This document shows, piece after piece, positions 1-10,149 of a DNA stretch of 64,000 nucleotides. The translations under genes were made by a program, and so were the position numbers. Source of the DNA: Fulvia fulva (taxonomy: Eukaryota > Ascomycota > Dothideomycetes > Mycosphaerellales > Mycosphaerellaceae); the NCBI RefSeq assembly GCF_020509005.1, contig NC_063016.1:4712001-4776000 (forward strand), written 5' to 3'. The stretch's first letter is position 1; every line of letters begins with the position of its first letter. The notes beneath the pieces were generated by a model, which had not been told where the DNA came from, did not search any database, and saw only the letters and a list, made by a program, of their open reading frames with translations.

Positions 1-1096
1 TGCCCAAAATATGTTCCAGGGTGATGTGAAGGTGCCTGAGAGAGATGTATTTGAGCGTTCCAGTCGCTGAAGAGGGCATCAGCATGGTTGGTAGATCCAT
101 CAAGGCTTTCTCTCTCCACAGGGACAACTGTGCTGATAGTGAAATCTCCAAACCCACGGGACGAGCCTTGGCGATGATAGCTTGCACAGCGGTCAGGTGT
201 TCCAGTGCCTTCGGCGAGGTGATGTCCTCAAGGGTCTTCACGTCGCTGTCGTAATGGAAGAAGCGGGCGGCAAAGTCAGATGTTGCAGCTGGGTGGTAAT
301 CTAGCGCGTCGAGGCTGACCTCACATCTGTCCGTCAAAGCAAGTGTCGTCAATGGCAGGCGGTGCTGTTGTACAAGCCGCAGACAGCTTGCTGGTAATGT
401 CAGACTGTGATGCTGTATTCCATCAACTAGCGTATCGCCGCAGTCAAGCCAAAGCCGGAAAGCTTGGGGGGTTTTCTCGAGGTTCTCCAGGATTGACTCG
501 ATGAGATCAAGGTTGATCGACTGTGTTCGTGCACAGACGCCCTTGTGGTGCTTGACATCCTCCTGAAGACGGCCGTAGGTGTAGACTGCCTGTGCTTCTT
601 CTATCGTCTCATCCTTATACGGAGCTATGGAAACCTCGCCCGCTCTTCGACCCTCGAAGGAAGCGAAAGTGAGTCTCAGGCTTCTGATGTGTTCAGCCAA
701 GTGAGGAGTCGAGGTCATGTTTTTGATGCGCAAAAGGCGTGATGGATTGAGGATGAAGCAGGTGAGCGACTCAATGTACTCTCTGTTGAATGCTCTGGAC
801 GCTGCCGCTTGAAAAGCCTTGCATGTAAGACGGATGTTGAGCACGTCCAAGTGCACATCGGCGGCTTCGACGACGAGCTCCAGAAGCTCCATAGGTAGAT
901 CGAGAATGTGAGTCTTCTTCTTGGGAGATGTCAAGTCAGTCCCCGGTCGAGTGCTCTGTCGCTGTGAAGCAGGTACGCGACACGCGCGAGGCGGAGGCAA
1001 GCTCGCTCCATCATCCGAACAAGCGCCAGTGTCTTTTTGGTGGACCAGTGGATTGCGGGCGCGGATGGGCAGACAGAGCTGTCGAAGCCACGACAT
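1..1096 (-). CDS. F-box domain protein, 3' end outside window
   Basis: One uninterrupted minus-strand frame runs from an ATG at 1094-1096 to the left edge without a stop (365 codons), so the C-terminus is missing. After about 70 residues of basic, low-complexity leader comes a classical F-box start, LDLPMELLELVVEAA, followed by RLTCKAFQAA. Such a domain normally binds Skp1 and brings substrates to an SCF ubiquitin ligase. The rest (for example EHIRSLRLTF, and FRLWLDCGDTLVDG) looks like the variable substrate-binding part of fungal F-box proteins; I see no clear LRR or WD repeats. The start is uncertain because the methionine within the F-box (883-885) is also in frame, but the longer form keeps the whole motif. 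The substrate cannot be inferred. Confidence is high that it is coding, moderate for the exact start. Confidence 0.8.
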   Translation of the reverse strand, partial: MSWLRQLCLPIRARNPLVHQKDTGACSDDGASLPPPRACRVPASQRQSTRPGTDLTSPKKKTHILDLPMELLELVVEAADVHLDVLNIRLTCKAFQAAASRAFNREYIESLTCFILNPSRLLRIKNMTSTPHLAEHIRSLRLTFASFEGRRAGEVSIAPYKDETIEEAQAVYTYGRLQEDVKHHKGVCARTQSINLDLIESILENLEKTPQAFRLWLDCGDTLVDGIQHHSLTLPASCLRLVQQHRLPLTTLALTDRCEVSLDALDYHPAATSDFAARFFHYDSDVKTLEDITSPKALEHLTAVQAIIAKARPVGLEISLSAQLSLWREKALMDLPTMLMPSSATGTLKYISLRHLHITLEHILG

Positions 1097-1481
1097 GCTG
1101 GTAATTCTGGTACCTTGGTGGTGTGATTGCAAGGTGTGAGATGATCTCTACTTGTACGAGTCAAGACTCAGTGCTGCAGCCACGAAGCACAGGCCAACGC
1201 TAGCAAGTGAATGAACTCTAAGCTAGGCACACGCGTGCGTGTTGGACTTAGTGGCTCGTAATGCTGCCTACACTCCAAAACTGATCATTCCATTCACCTA
1301 GAGTTGCAGCCGAATTCACAGTGCCTCTGAACGAGGCGAACAACCTCAAGTGCTCCACGCCGATAAGTGTTCAAATGGCCTGACTCGCATTTCGCCTGCT
1401 ATGATCCCTCTGCCAGTCTCAAGACATATCCGATCTCTCCCTCTTACAAACACACCCTACGCTCCTCAGCCAACGTTGCAC
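1097..1481. other. Intergenic gap, no gene seen
   Basis: This gap lies between the start of the F-box gene and the stop of the cysteine-rich secreted protein, both on the minus strand. Only short unsupported frames are present. It probably holds the F-box promoter and the 3' UTR of the secreted-protein gene. Confidence 0.5.
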
Positions 1482-2026
1482 CTAAAAATTCACCGTAGTG
1501 TAAGCTGTGTCGGTCTTCTCCACACAATTCGCATCGAGCCATCCCTTGCACTGCCTCTTCTGCTTGTCGTAAGTAATCTTCTACTCCATCGTCAGCATTC
1601 TATCTCCAAATGATATATAATATATCCATGTATATGAAGATATACGTACCCAGTTCTGACAGTTCTTGTTTCCAAACTTTTGCTCGGTCCGTTTGTTGGC
1701 ACACATGTTCTGAAATTGAGTGATGCAGTACTTCTGCGGGACCCATTGTGGTGGACGGCAATTGCCTGGGCCTGTTAGCTGCCACTCTCCGGCGGCCTTG
1801 TGGTGGGCTACATACCATCAATCTCAACATGAGCCTTTGGCCATGGGAAACCGGAATCTGCGCCCTTGCCGGCGTAGTTGGACGGAACTGTGATGTCTTG
1901 TCGGGAGCAGAACTTGTCGATCGCGTTGACTACACCGGGATATTTGACGATACTACATTTTCCGATTGGCGATTCGCCCACGACTGCTGTGGTGAAAGCC
2001 AGAGTGAGTAGGGAGAAGAGCTTCAT
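1482..2026 (-). CDS. Small cysteine-rich secreted protein (effector-like), three exons
   Basis: The model has exons 1816-2026, 1650-1771 and 1482-1580, with introns of 44 bp (1772-1815, GTATGT..CAG) and 69 bp (1581-1649, GTACGT..TAG). Joined they give 143 residues ending in TAG. The N-terminus MKLFSLLTLAFTTAVVG is a typical signal peptide. The mature part has eight cysteines (residues 24 and 40, four in exon 2, two in exon 3), an even number that suits four disulphides in an apoplastic protein. No domain is recognised. It lies 237 bp downstream of the polygalacturonase on the same strand. Size, secretion and cysteine content match fungal effector candidates, but nothing in the sequence proves that role. 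Both junctions keep the frame exactly, which supports the model. Confidence 0.75.
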
Positions 2027-2263
2027 TGTAGCTCCGATGCGGCCTTGTGCACGAGTTCGGCTCGTAGCTAGAATATCCAGAGTCGATGTAGCAGTGGAAG
2101 ACCACGGCAGCGAAGAAGCGGCACTTGATACATGCTGAAATTAGAAGCTGCGATGTGATTGGTATTGTTCTCTGAGGCATGACGGTGGAAGACAAAGAAG
2201 TGTGGCATCTTTTGGAAAGCGAACCTTGTGATCATTACTTCTTTGTTCAGGAGACATTGAGAT

Positions 2264-3606
2264 CTAGCACGATGCGCCTGACGGGACGCCCGAGCACTTG
2301 GAGCTTTTCTTACCACCAATGACGCTGACTCCAGAGAAAGACCAGTCAGAGCAGGCTCCATCGGCGCAGAGAATATGGATCCGTCTTGCATCACTGTTAT
2401 CGATCGTATTAGCACAGTTCGCTCGTGCAGTGAGAATGTCCACTTACTCTGAGACAGTACCAGTAATATCTTTGACCGTCAAACCAGTGATGGGAACATC
2501 CCCGTCTGGATGGCCTGTATTGTCACCGTCCTTATAGTCTTGTTCGAAGATGATGCCTGCATCAGTGATACCGCTCAGCTTGATGCCGCTGAAAGTTACG
2601 CCCTTTACGGCACCCTTTCCACCAACTATAGTCTTGATGCGGATACCTAAGCTGGATCAGCAAACGCTCCGGAAGTAATTCGTGGTATTGTGGCTGACCA
2701 TTCTGAGATTTCACCACCGAGATTTCACCACCTCCGAGTTCTCAATTGTGACGTTCTCGACTACATTGTCATCGTCCTCACCAACCGAGCCAATCGAAAG
2801 GCCATGGCTGCCACTGCAGTAGCCTCCGGTGAAGGTGATGTCCTGCAATGGTTAGCCACCAACACGATGAGGTGCAGCGAGGATAGACGCACCTTTCCAC
2901 TGTTGATGGCAAGACAATCATCTTGATTGTATACTTTCGCGCCGGAAATTGTCACCCCTGTTGAGGACCCAACATCGAAAGCATCGGTGTTGGCAGCTCC
3001 CTGGCTGTCTCCATCCTTGTTATCGATGGTCACACCCTCGACGGTCAAGTCTTCCACCTCGTTGATGGAGAAGACTTGAACAGGAGAGTTCTTGATGGTG
3101 ATGCCAGATATCTTTGACGATGTCGAATCGTGCGCCTCGAAGAGCTTGGGTGTTGTCTGTTGGTGTTAGCGTGTGTCCAAAGTCGACCAAAACACGACTC
3201 TTTGGGGCTTCACCTTTCCATCGTCGCCTTCACCATCCCACCATCTGCTGCCGTCACCATCGAGCAATGACCCAGACTCACCGGTGACAGTGATCTTCTT
3301 GCCAGAAATGGACACCAAAGGACCCTCCCACTCCTTGTAGCCAAATGTAGTTGTGCCTTGAAAGACGACCTTCGTGCCATCGTTGAGCTCGGTCAGATCG
3401 AGCGTTTTGCCAGCTGGCACTTCAACGCTCGACGGAGTGATGGTGGAGCAGGAAGACTTGGACTGTTGTGCCTTAGATGCGCCGTCTGAGCCAGAAAACG
3501 TGCATCCCGAGTCGGTGGAGCCTTCGGGTAGCGGTAGCGGATTCGCGAAGACAGAGGTAGTACTGAGGGCCAGCCCACAGAATGAAATAAAGGAGAGAGG
3601 GGCCAT
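2264..3606 (-). pseudogene. Endo-polygalacturonase (GH28), disrupted by a 14-bp tandem duplication
   Basis: This secreted pectinase gene would cleave alpha-1,4 links in polygalacturonate. Exons are 3214-3606, 2893-3156, 2699-2842, 2448-2646 and 2264-2393, with four introns of 50-57 bp. Residues 1-21 form a signal peptide ([21 protein letters not shown]). GH28 signatures appear in order: NTDAFD, QDDC (catalytic Asp pair), GSHGLSIGS (catalytic His) and RIKT. The C-terminus [16 protein letters not shown] is typical. Exon 3 holds two direct copies of a 14-nt unit (plus strand 2705-2718 and 2719-2732). Exons total 1130 nt with both copies but 1116 nt (371 aa) with one, so the duplication shifts the frame and gives a TGA before the RIK motif. 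Either the gene is dead in this strain or the assembly has an error. Family identity is near certain. Confidence 0.85.
2705..2732. repeat. 14-bp perfect tandem duplication inside the polygalacturonase
   Basis: The unit gagatttcaccacc occurs twice back to back. Removing either copy restores the GH28 reading frame up to the 5' splice site at 2698/2699, so this looks like a recent slippage duplication. Confidence 0.95.
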
Positions 3607-4586
3607 GGTGCGATGCTGTGGACGTGGAGACGAGGATGCAGTGACGAGCTCAAGAAATTGGTATTGGATAAAGTCCTTCGTGAGCTTATTCGCACCACGC
3701 GTGAAGATTCGCATCATTCGCATTCGCATGGCAGACTCCATGGCCGGTGCGATATCACCGGCCGAACGGTGCCGAGCGGCTTGTGTTTGACGACTTGCTC
3801 GGTCGACACGCCGGTTGCTTTGATCTGAATCAAGTGCATGCCAAGATGGGAGAAGATGGCCTAATGAGTCGTGCGACGAGGTAGTACTCCGCCGTGTCTT
3901 CAACGAGGGCGGCCGCTATCCTACAGTCTATGTTCTTCTTGTTTCGTGCTATGGCGTGGCAGCTTCATACAACCACGACGGCCGAAGTAATCGAGGATCC
4001 TTCTCCATCGAAGTCGCTGACCAGGTTGTCAGTCGCCGGCGCCGTTCGTATTCCTCGCGAACGATAGGCATATGCGTGGCCTGTGCGTAGCTGGGGATGT
4101 GCTGCGCAGGGGTGGGTATATGTTGCGGTAGGCGATGTACATGTAGTAGGTGTTGATGTCGATGTTGTTTCGATATGGGAGGATGATCTTGATGGAAGCG
4201 CCCTCGGCTTGTTCCGACGGCCCGGCTAACCTCCCCGCCGGAATCGTGTTTCTACTTCTGCATAACACGGCAGCACTTTCGCTTCGAAATGCTTGAAGGG
4301 GGGTGTTGTTTGCTTTTGTGTCGCGTCTGGCATTGCAGTCAAACCAGAACTGTCATCAAAGATGCGATCCAAAGAGCAGCATCTTCCTTCCGAGGTCGTG
4401 CTCCTTTCGCCAAATGCGGCCCGCACAACAACGGCTGAACCAACAACAACCACTCGTCATCATAAACCATCACTTCCAACTGACATCTTCTGTCACCCGT
4501 CTCCCGTCTGTCTTTCCTACCGATATCACGGACATGACACGTTCTGCAGCCCCAGATAAAGCACTCCGACCCGGCGTCTCGGGCAT
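3607..4586. other. Intergenic region between divergent genes
   Basis: About 1 kb lies between the polygalacturonase (minus) and the IPK1-like gene (plus), so it should hold both promoters. Frames here are short and shadow one another. No conserved domain, RNA gene or strong repeat was seen. Confidence 0.5.
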
Positions 4587-5591
4587 ATGCATGCCATGAG
4601 CATCCCTGCATGGTTCGTACAGCAACCGCCAAGACTATGCGCCTCCAAGCCCACAGCCGCGACAAATCTTCCCGTGGCTGCTAAATGTAGACTGGAATAT
4701 CTCAATGAAGGCGGTGCGAACTTTGTCTTCAGAGTGCTTCCAGGCGATGGCGAAGACTTGCCGTCGACACTCCAGGGGAAACTGCTCCGGCTCCGGAAGG
4801 ACGATCCGCACATACCAAGCGCCGAGGAGCAGCTTCGAGCTCTGAGAGAGACGTTCCGGCCTATGTTCGAGGCAAAGAATCTTCTGGGCCATGAGCTTGT
4901 TTCCGTGGACGCAGGCGTTCTGTATGGGTTGAACGAATACCTCGCAACAGTGACGCGCCCGCCTCATCGTGAGGGAGACGGCATGCCGAAGCAGGCAACA
5001 TCCGGTCTGCTCGTCACTGACATGACGCCCAAAGAAAATGAAGTCTGCTTGCAGTTGAAACCTAAGTGGTTGGGTCAGTCTCCGAATGCGCCGCCTGATG
5101 CCCGGCGGTGTCGCACCTGCGCTCTTCGTGCTTATCGAGCATCAGAGCGCATCAGGACAGCGACCGATGCGCAGGAGACTTGTCCACTTGATCTGGTCAA
5201 CAAGAATGTCGAGGATCGTAGACTGGCTGTGCAGGCCATTACTCCAGACCGGCCCATCTGTGAGTATTTACTCAACCAGGCCCAAGCACTCTTTCAGCAG
5301 CTACGAATGTGCCAGACAAAGCTGGACCCCTATGGCGCCCTCACTCCCCTCAGTCCTGCTGCGGTCGGTGATTTGTGCAAAGCCATGACTTTGCGCGACT
5401 GCTCTCTTTTCATCAAGCGATCCGACAAGGGCATTGAGGCTCGACTGGGAGACCTGGACCTCAAGCAGCCGGAGAAGCTCCCAAGGTGGAAGACGATTGA
5501 GTCCATCTTGATCAAGAATGGCTGGTATACCAATACCGAGAGCAGCGACATCCGAATTTGCGAGCGCATCTGCGTGCTGTCGCGTGGATGA
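4587..5591 (+). CDS. ipk1: Inositol-pentakisphosphate 2-kinase (IPK1 family)
   Basis: This single-exon 334-aa frame matches the size of fungal IPK1 proteins, which phosphorylate inositol pentakisphosphate at position 2 to make phytate (InsP6), an mRNA-export cofactor. Visible motifs are the N-lobe glycine-rich stretch LNEGGANFVFRV (about residue 39), LLRLRKDD with a candidate ATP-binding lysine/arginine, LQLKPKWLGQSP (about residue 155), the cysteine pair RCRTCALRA and CPLDLV, IKRSD, and the acidic metal-binding GDLDLKQPEK near the C-terminus. The start could be the ATG at 4587 or the one at 4596; both precede all motifs. No intron is needed. It runs divergently from the polygalacturonase with no functional link evident. 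Confidence 0.88.
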   Translation: MHAMSIPAWFVQQPPRLCASKPTAATNLPVAAKCRLEYLNEGGANFVFRVLPGDGEDLPSTLQGKLLRLRKDDPHIPSAEEQLRALRETFRPMFEAKNLLGHELVSVDAGVLYGLNEYLATVTRPPHREGDGMPKQATSGLLVTDMTPKENEVCLQLKPKWLGQSPNAPPDARRCRTCALRAYRASERIRTATDAQETCPLDLVNKNVEDRRLAVQAITPDRPICEYLLNQAQALFQQLRMCQTKLDPYGALTPLSPAAVGDLCKAMTLRDCSLFIKRSDKGIEARLGDLDLKQPEKLPRWKTIESILIKNGWYTNTESSDIRICERICVLSRG

Positions 5592-6429
5592 TTGCAGGGT
5601 GGAAGTATCGCGTTCTGCCGCTGCCATCTGAGCCGTCACTGCTTCAAGATAGAGTACATCACAGCAAGAGATCGTCTTCGGCGTCCTCCAATCCCAGAAA
5701 GTGCCCTCCAGTAATCAAGGTCGATTCATGCCACTGCCAAGAGCACCTTTCTGAAGTAGTGCTTTCTCGAGGTGCTGACAACAGAATCATCGTCAGCACG
5801 ACTCATCACTGCACGCTCGAGCAGGTTGCGTCACTCGTTCTGGAATGTTGAAGATCACTAGTCTCGCGATTAAGCCTCCGCCGAGTGCGAAAGCCGGCAT
5901 AAAGACCGGACGACTAATCAAACCACCATGGAACATGACATTGCGTAGTCAGCCTACATTGATGGCCAAGAGGCGTTCATAAATGAAGCTGCATCTCGCC
6001 TCGGATGATGCTGTCAACATTCTCCCCCACACGATGCACTTGGACATTGCTACCGAGAATCACGAACCGAATCTTCGGCCCCAACAGGGGTGCTGCCACG
6101 AACCTCGCGTGCCGAACGATGGCCGAGATAGAACATCAAATTCAGTCGATACCCACTCCACTGGTCACCGCATGATGTCTGCCACGTCTCTGATGAACTC
6201 ATGTGCTTAGAAATCATGGTGACATGTCCCGCGACATCGCCTGAGAGAAAGTTCTATGGGATACGGGTAATCTTTGGATGCGCAGGAGCGATCAATATAT
6301 AGGCACCTTCGTCATGGTCCGCGTAACTCCTGCTACTAATAGACACTCGCCTCGGACGTACAGAACTTGGCTTTAATCACTCAACTCCAGCTAGATAATC
6401 CAATCAACCTCATACGATTTCTATCCAAA
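5592..6429. other. Intergenic region upstream of alcohol dehydrogenase
   Basis: About 840 bp hold the 3' UTR of the kinase gene and the promoter of the dehydrogenase. A frame of 75 codons at 5983-6210 has no recognisable domain and is not supported. Confidence 0.5.
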
Positions 6430-7766
6430 ATGGCAAGCGACAGCCAATTCGAAGGATGGTGCGGTCTCGACAAGCACTCGGCTGAGGGCAAGATAGTCTG
6501 GCAAGGCTACGACCCCAAGCCATTCAACGAAGACGATGTCGACATTGAGATCAGCCACTGCGGTGTCTGTGGTAGCGACATTCACGTCCTGCGATCCGGA
6601 TGGGGACCAACAGGTATGGTTAATTTCGCGATACTTCGAAATATCTACTGACATCTCTCAGACTACCCTGTGGTAGTTGGCCACGAGATCGTCGGCAAGG
6701 CAATCCGTGTCGGCAAGAACGTCAAGACCGGCATCAAGGAGGGTGACCGTGTTGGTGTGGGCGCCCAAGCGGGGTCCTGCCTTCGCCGCGACTGTGACCA
6801 GTGCCAGTCCGATGACGAGCAGTACTGCAAGAACAACTTCGTGATGACCTACGGCGGAAAGTGGCCGGATGGAAGCAAAGCGCAAGGTGGATACGCCAAG
6901 TACTGGCGTGGACAAGGCCACTTCGTCTTCAAGATCCCAGAAGCCATCCCATCCGAAGAGGCAGCACCTATGCTGTGTGGTGGTGTCACAGTCTATGCGC
7001 CACTAAAGCAGAACGGAGTTGGCCCTGGCAAGCGTGTCGGAATAATCGGTGTGGGTGGACTAGGACACATGGGCTTGATGTTCGCGAAAGCTATGGGAGG
7101 TAAGTTCCGAAGAGTAGAAGCTATCGTCTGTCTCAGACATGCCTGGCACCATCCGCTAAGACATTGCTACGTGGATTTCGAGTATAGCTAACGCCCTTCT
7201 GTTTGGCAGCGGATAAGGTCGTCGCCATCTCGAGGAACCTCAAGAAGAAGGACGATGCTCTCAAGATGGGAGCCGACGAAAGTGAGTAAGGTCAAGTGCA
7301 GAAGCCTTGATGAGGCACCTGAGACACCCTGGGCACTCATTGCTTCTGCACCCTTCGTCTGAGACACTTGGGCTAACATACCTTACCTTTAGTGATCGCC
7401 ACAGAGGAAGAAGGCTGGGAGACCGCACACGCCAACTCCCTCGATGTCATCGTCAGCACCGTCTCATCGCCCAAGATGCCACTATCTGGCTACCTTTCCC
7501 TGCTCGATGTCGGCGGCACACTCGTCACAGTCGGAGCACCAGACGACCCACTGCCAGGCTTCGCAGCTTTCGCGTTGATCATGAAGAAGGTCAAGATCGT
7601 GGGTTCTCTGATCGGCTCGCCAGCGGAGATCCGGGAGATGTTTGAACTGGCTGCCAAGCAGAACGTCAAGCCTTGGATTGAGAAGAGGCCTATGAAGGAC
7701 GCCAACCAAGTTGTGGTCGACTTTGAAGAGGGCAAGCCAAGGTACAGATATGTTCTCTGCAACTAG
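6430..7766 (+). CDS. Zinc-dependent alcohol dehydrogenase, NADP-dependent/cinnamyl type (Adh6-like), four exons
   Basis: Exons 6430-6613, 6662-7099, 7210-7281 and 7393-7766 join to 355 aa. All three introns are phase 1 with GT..AG ends (48, 110 and 111 bp). The protein is a medium-chain dehydrogenase: GVCGSDIH with the catalytic-zinc cysteine, GHEIVG with His-Glu, a structural zinc cluster (C..DC.QC.....QYC), the cofactor-binding GVGGLGHMG, then AISRNLKKKDDALKMGA. The layout and the ending FEEGKPRYRYVLCN fit the NADP-preferring Adh6/Adh7 and cinnamyl-alcohol group, which reduces aldehydes to alcohols in the cytosol. Cofactor preference is inferred from family resemblance. The start at 6430 keeps the expected short N-terminus (MASDSQFEGWCGLDK). 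Confidence 0.93.
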
Positions 7767-8047
7767 ATTTGGTATGAGAGGAGGAGCTGTAGCTACTATA
7801 ATCGACCTCTGGATTGAATGCATGATCATGAAAGGCTTCCGCGAGCATCCACTTCCTACAGGTGTCCAAGCGATGGCAAACATACCAGAATGATGACACG
7901 ATGTGACGCATCGTGGTCGCTGCTTTGATGCTCGCTAACCCTTCGAAGCAATCTTGTTCGCACACAATTCACTCTTTAAGAAGGATGTCAGACCAGAACG
8001 TATCAAATAGTCATGGCGCTAGCTACGGCATCCCATCCTTAGGCTAC

Positions 8048-9267
8048 CTACCGAGGGTCCACACAAAAGAGACCGATTCCACGGGGATACTCGAGTCCTG
8101 CAAAGCAGCAGAGGTCTTGTGTGCCCTCAGCTAGACAGTACTCGAAGAACGCTTCCTGGTCGGATGGAAGTGGAGCTGGGACTGCGGTTGGTATTAGCTA
8201 TGTCCTAGCTTTTTCATCACACCGAGCTCACTTACCGAGTACACAACCGAATCCCATGCCGATTGTCCTAGACTTGCAGCAATGCTGTTGGTCGTATTTG
8301 CGGCACAGAGGGGATGCAGTGGGTATTGGAGTCGGTACAGTTGGAGTTGGAGTTGGAGTTGGAGCTGTTGGGGTGGTGGTCGTCGAGGTGCAAGACGCTG
8401 GAGTCGAAGTGCAACTTGGTTGAGTTGGCCCTTCAGAAGGTCGGAAGCCGTTGCAGGTCGTCGTAGACGTCGTGACAGTGCTCGTTAGAGCAGGGTCGAG
8501 TGTCATAGTCACCATCTCGCCATCGGTCGTTTGGACAGTGGTCGATATTGTGGTGTTATATGTCTATTGGATCGTCAGATGACAGCGTTGCTGGCTTGAC
8601 TGGTACTCACGTAGGAAGTGACATCACAGCATCTAGGTGCTCGACCTGCATTGAGACAGGATTGAGTGTGTGCAGAAGAGGCAGACGGGAGGGGTGGTGC
8701 TGCTGGAGAGATATAAGCTCACTGTGTACGGGGAAACTGGGCAGCTTGCGTACGTGTCTGACAAAGGGTGCTCGTCTGGAGAAGATGCGATGTCGTCGGA
8801 ACTTCCGAGTCGCAGCAATAGGGCACTGGCTCAAGTGGTGGACAGACAGCAGGACCGTCGCAGATGAGGTTCGAGACTTTGAGCGTGGCCTACGAAGACG
8901 CAGTAGAGTCAGCGGAGCAAATCCAAACGAAGTATGATGGCCATTGCAAACATTAAAACCTCCCAGCCTGCAGCATCTTGGTGTCTCATTCCCTTGGCAT
9001 GTTGCATCTAGAGCAGCGACTCTATCTGCAGCACATTCGAAGACTGATGGATCATCTACGGCCTCGTCAGCTAATAAGCCGCATGCACATTTGGACAAGC
9101 AACATACAAAGCTTGCAATCCTTTTCGGTTTCAGGTGAGGTTCCATTACAACACGCGGCAAAGCTCCGATCTGGAGGACACATGGGCTCGTACCGGACAT
9201 CTTCGAACGAGCAATCCTGACATAGCACGCCAGTCGCAAAGAGGTAAAGGAGACCAAGGAGCTTCAT
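8048..9267 (-). CDS. Secreted cysteine-rich protein with tandem hydrophobin-like modules, six exons
   Basis: Proposed exons: 9108-9267, 8952-9055, 8754-8889, 8611-8645, 8236-8563 and 8048-8181, about 298 aa. The N-terminus MKLLGLLYLFATGVLCQ is a signal peptide. The last module has the class II hydrophobin pattern: C-x7-CC-x10-C-x17-C-x8-CC-x13-C, including FFEYCLAEGTQDLCCFAG. The first module, from PMCPPDRSFAACC to PRCCRLGG and ICDGP, has the same double-CC layout plus extra cysteines. Between them are further CC units (PVPYCCD, RAPRCCD) and a Thr/Pro-rich linker of repeated TP. Hydrophobins assemble at air-water interfaces on hyphae and spores; activity of this multi-module form is unproven. 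The exon 3 donor could instead be at 8729 (306 aa), and the exon 2 donor GTTTGC is weak. Confidence 0.68.
8338..8370. repeat. Short tandem repeat coding a Thr-Pro linker
   Basis: Copies of ttggag in tandem on the plus strand read as repeated Thr-Pro on the minus strand inside the hydrophobin-like gene. This explains the Ser/Trp-rich shadow frame on the plus strand. Confidence 0.8.
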
Positions 9268-10149
9268 CGTGGCTGCAGGCTGCAGAGGATGTGCAGCATT
9301 CAAACTCTCCGGCCGGCCAAAGCTTTTATGTCTCTTCGCCATTTGATAAGGTGTGAGTGAGGCGAACACGCCTCGAAAGTCCTCTTGCCACCATGTATCA
9401 AAGACCGTGGGCACCCCGATGATCGTGTCGTAGTAAATGTGCAAGAGGGTGTAGGCCACGGCGATATGCTCTTTGATACAGCACCTGGCGGCTGCACACA
9501 AGGCAGAGTGGTCGCAGCTCATCCAATGCGGCGCAATCAGTGAGAGCAACGGCGCATACTAGAGTGTCCCACGGGCCCATTTTGCAGCGCCGAGTATGGC
9601 AAAGAAGTTTAGAGTGCCGCTCCTGACTGAGACGCAATGGCGTCGATCGGGTAGCAGCCCAATTGGGGCAGCGCAGACGTCTGCTCCAGCCATCGCTGTA
9701 CCGTGACTTTACGAACACTGACTTGGGCCCCAAGTCAGTGTTCGTAAAGGCATGGGGCGTTGAGAAGAATTTGGACATGGTACGGAGACGGATCTGCTGG
9801 ATTTTAAATAAACTTAGCAAACTCACGAGTCTCTCTATCTACTCGTGTTTCCCGGTCTCACCGATGTGGCACTGCGGCGCCGGGAGACGTTGGCTGTAAA
9901 GGGGGTCGCACCTATAGGTCCTTGTCACTGAGCCTTAAGTCTGCAGTGCAGCATCGTCACAAACAACATATGAGAAGCTCGACCTGCTCTTCTGCTCAAT
10001 ATGCAAGTGGTCGCTAGATCTCAGCACAAGCAAAAGTCGAACCGACTCTCTCGCTCAATAGCTCATTCCCAGCGCCTTGCCTAGCCCGGAACACCCTTTC
10101 ATGCTCTACCGCTAAACTTGATCGTGTAACACTCCACAGTCCGTCGCCC
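9268..10149. other. Intergenic region with a long palindrome
   Basis: No convincing gene is present between the hydrophobin-like gene and the pyruvate dehydrogenase gene, both minus. The region holds the promoter of the former, the 3' UTR of the latter and the 43-nt palindrome listed separately. Confidence 0.5.
9707..9749. repeat. 43-nt near-perfect palindrome
   Basis: Two 21-nt arms are exact reverse complements around a single central base. Both strands therefore encode the same short peptide string (TNTDLGPKSVFVK). The arm begins ctttacgaacactgac. There is no U-rich tract to suggest a terminator, and the surrounding sequence is not inverted. Confidence 0.95.

Noticed and set aside
2647..2732. 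Alternative splicing that would rescue the polygalacturonase frame (donor GTGGTG in the duplicated unit, acceptor CAG at the end of gatccag)
   Set aside because: The frame would hold, but the branch site would lie only about 4 nt from the acceptor and the donor is poor, so a true frameshift is likelier.
8282..8488. Ser/Trp-rich repetitive plus frame
   Set aside because: Created by the ttggag repeat that codes the Thr-Pro linker on the other strand.
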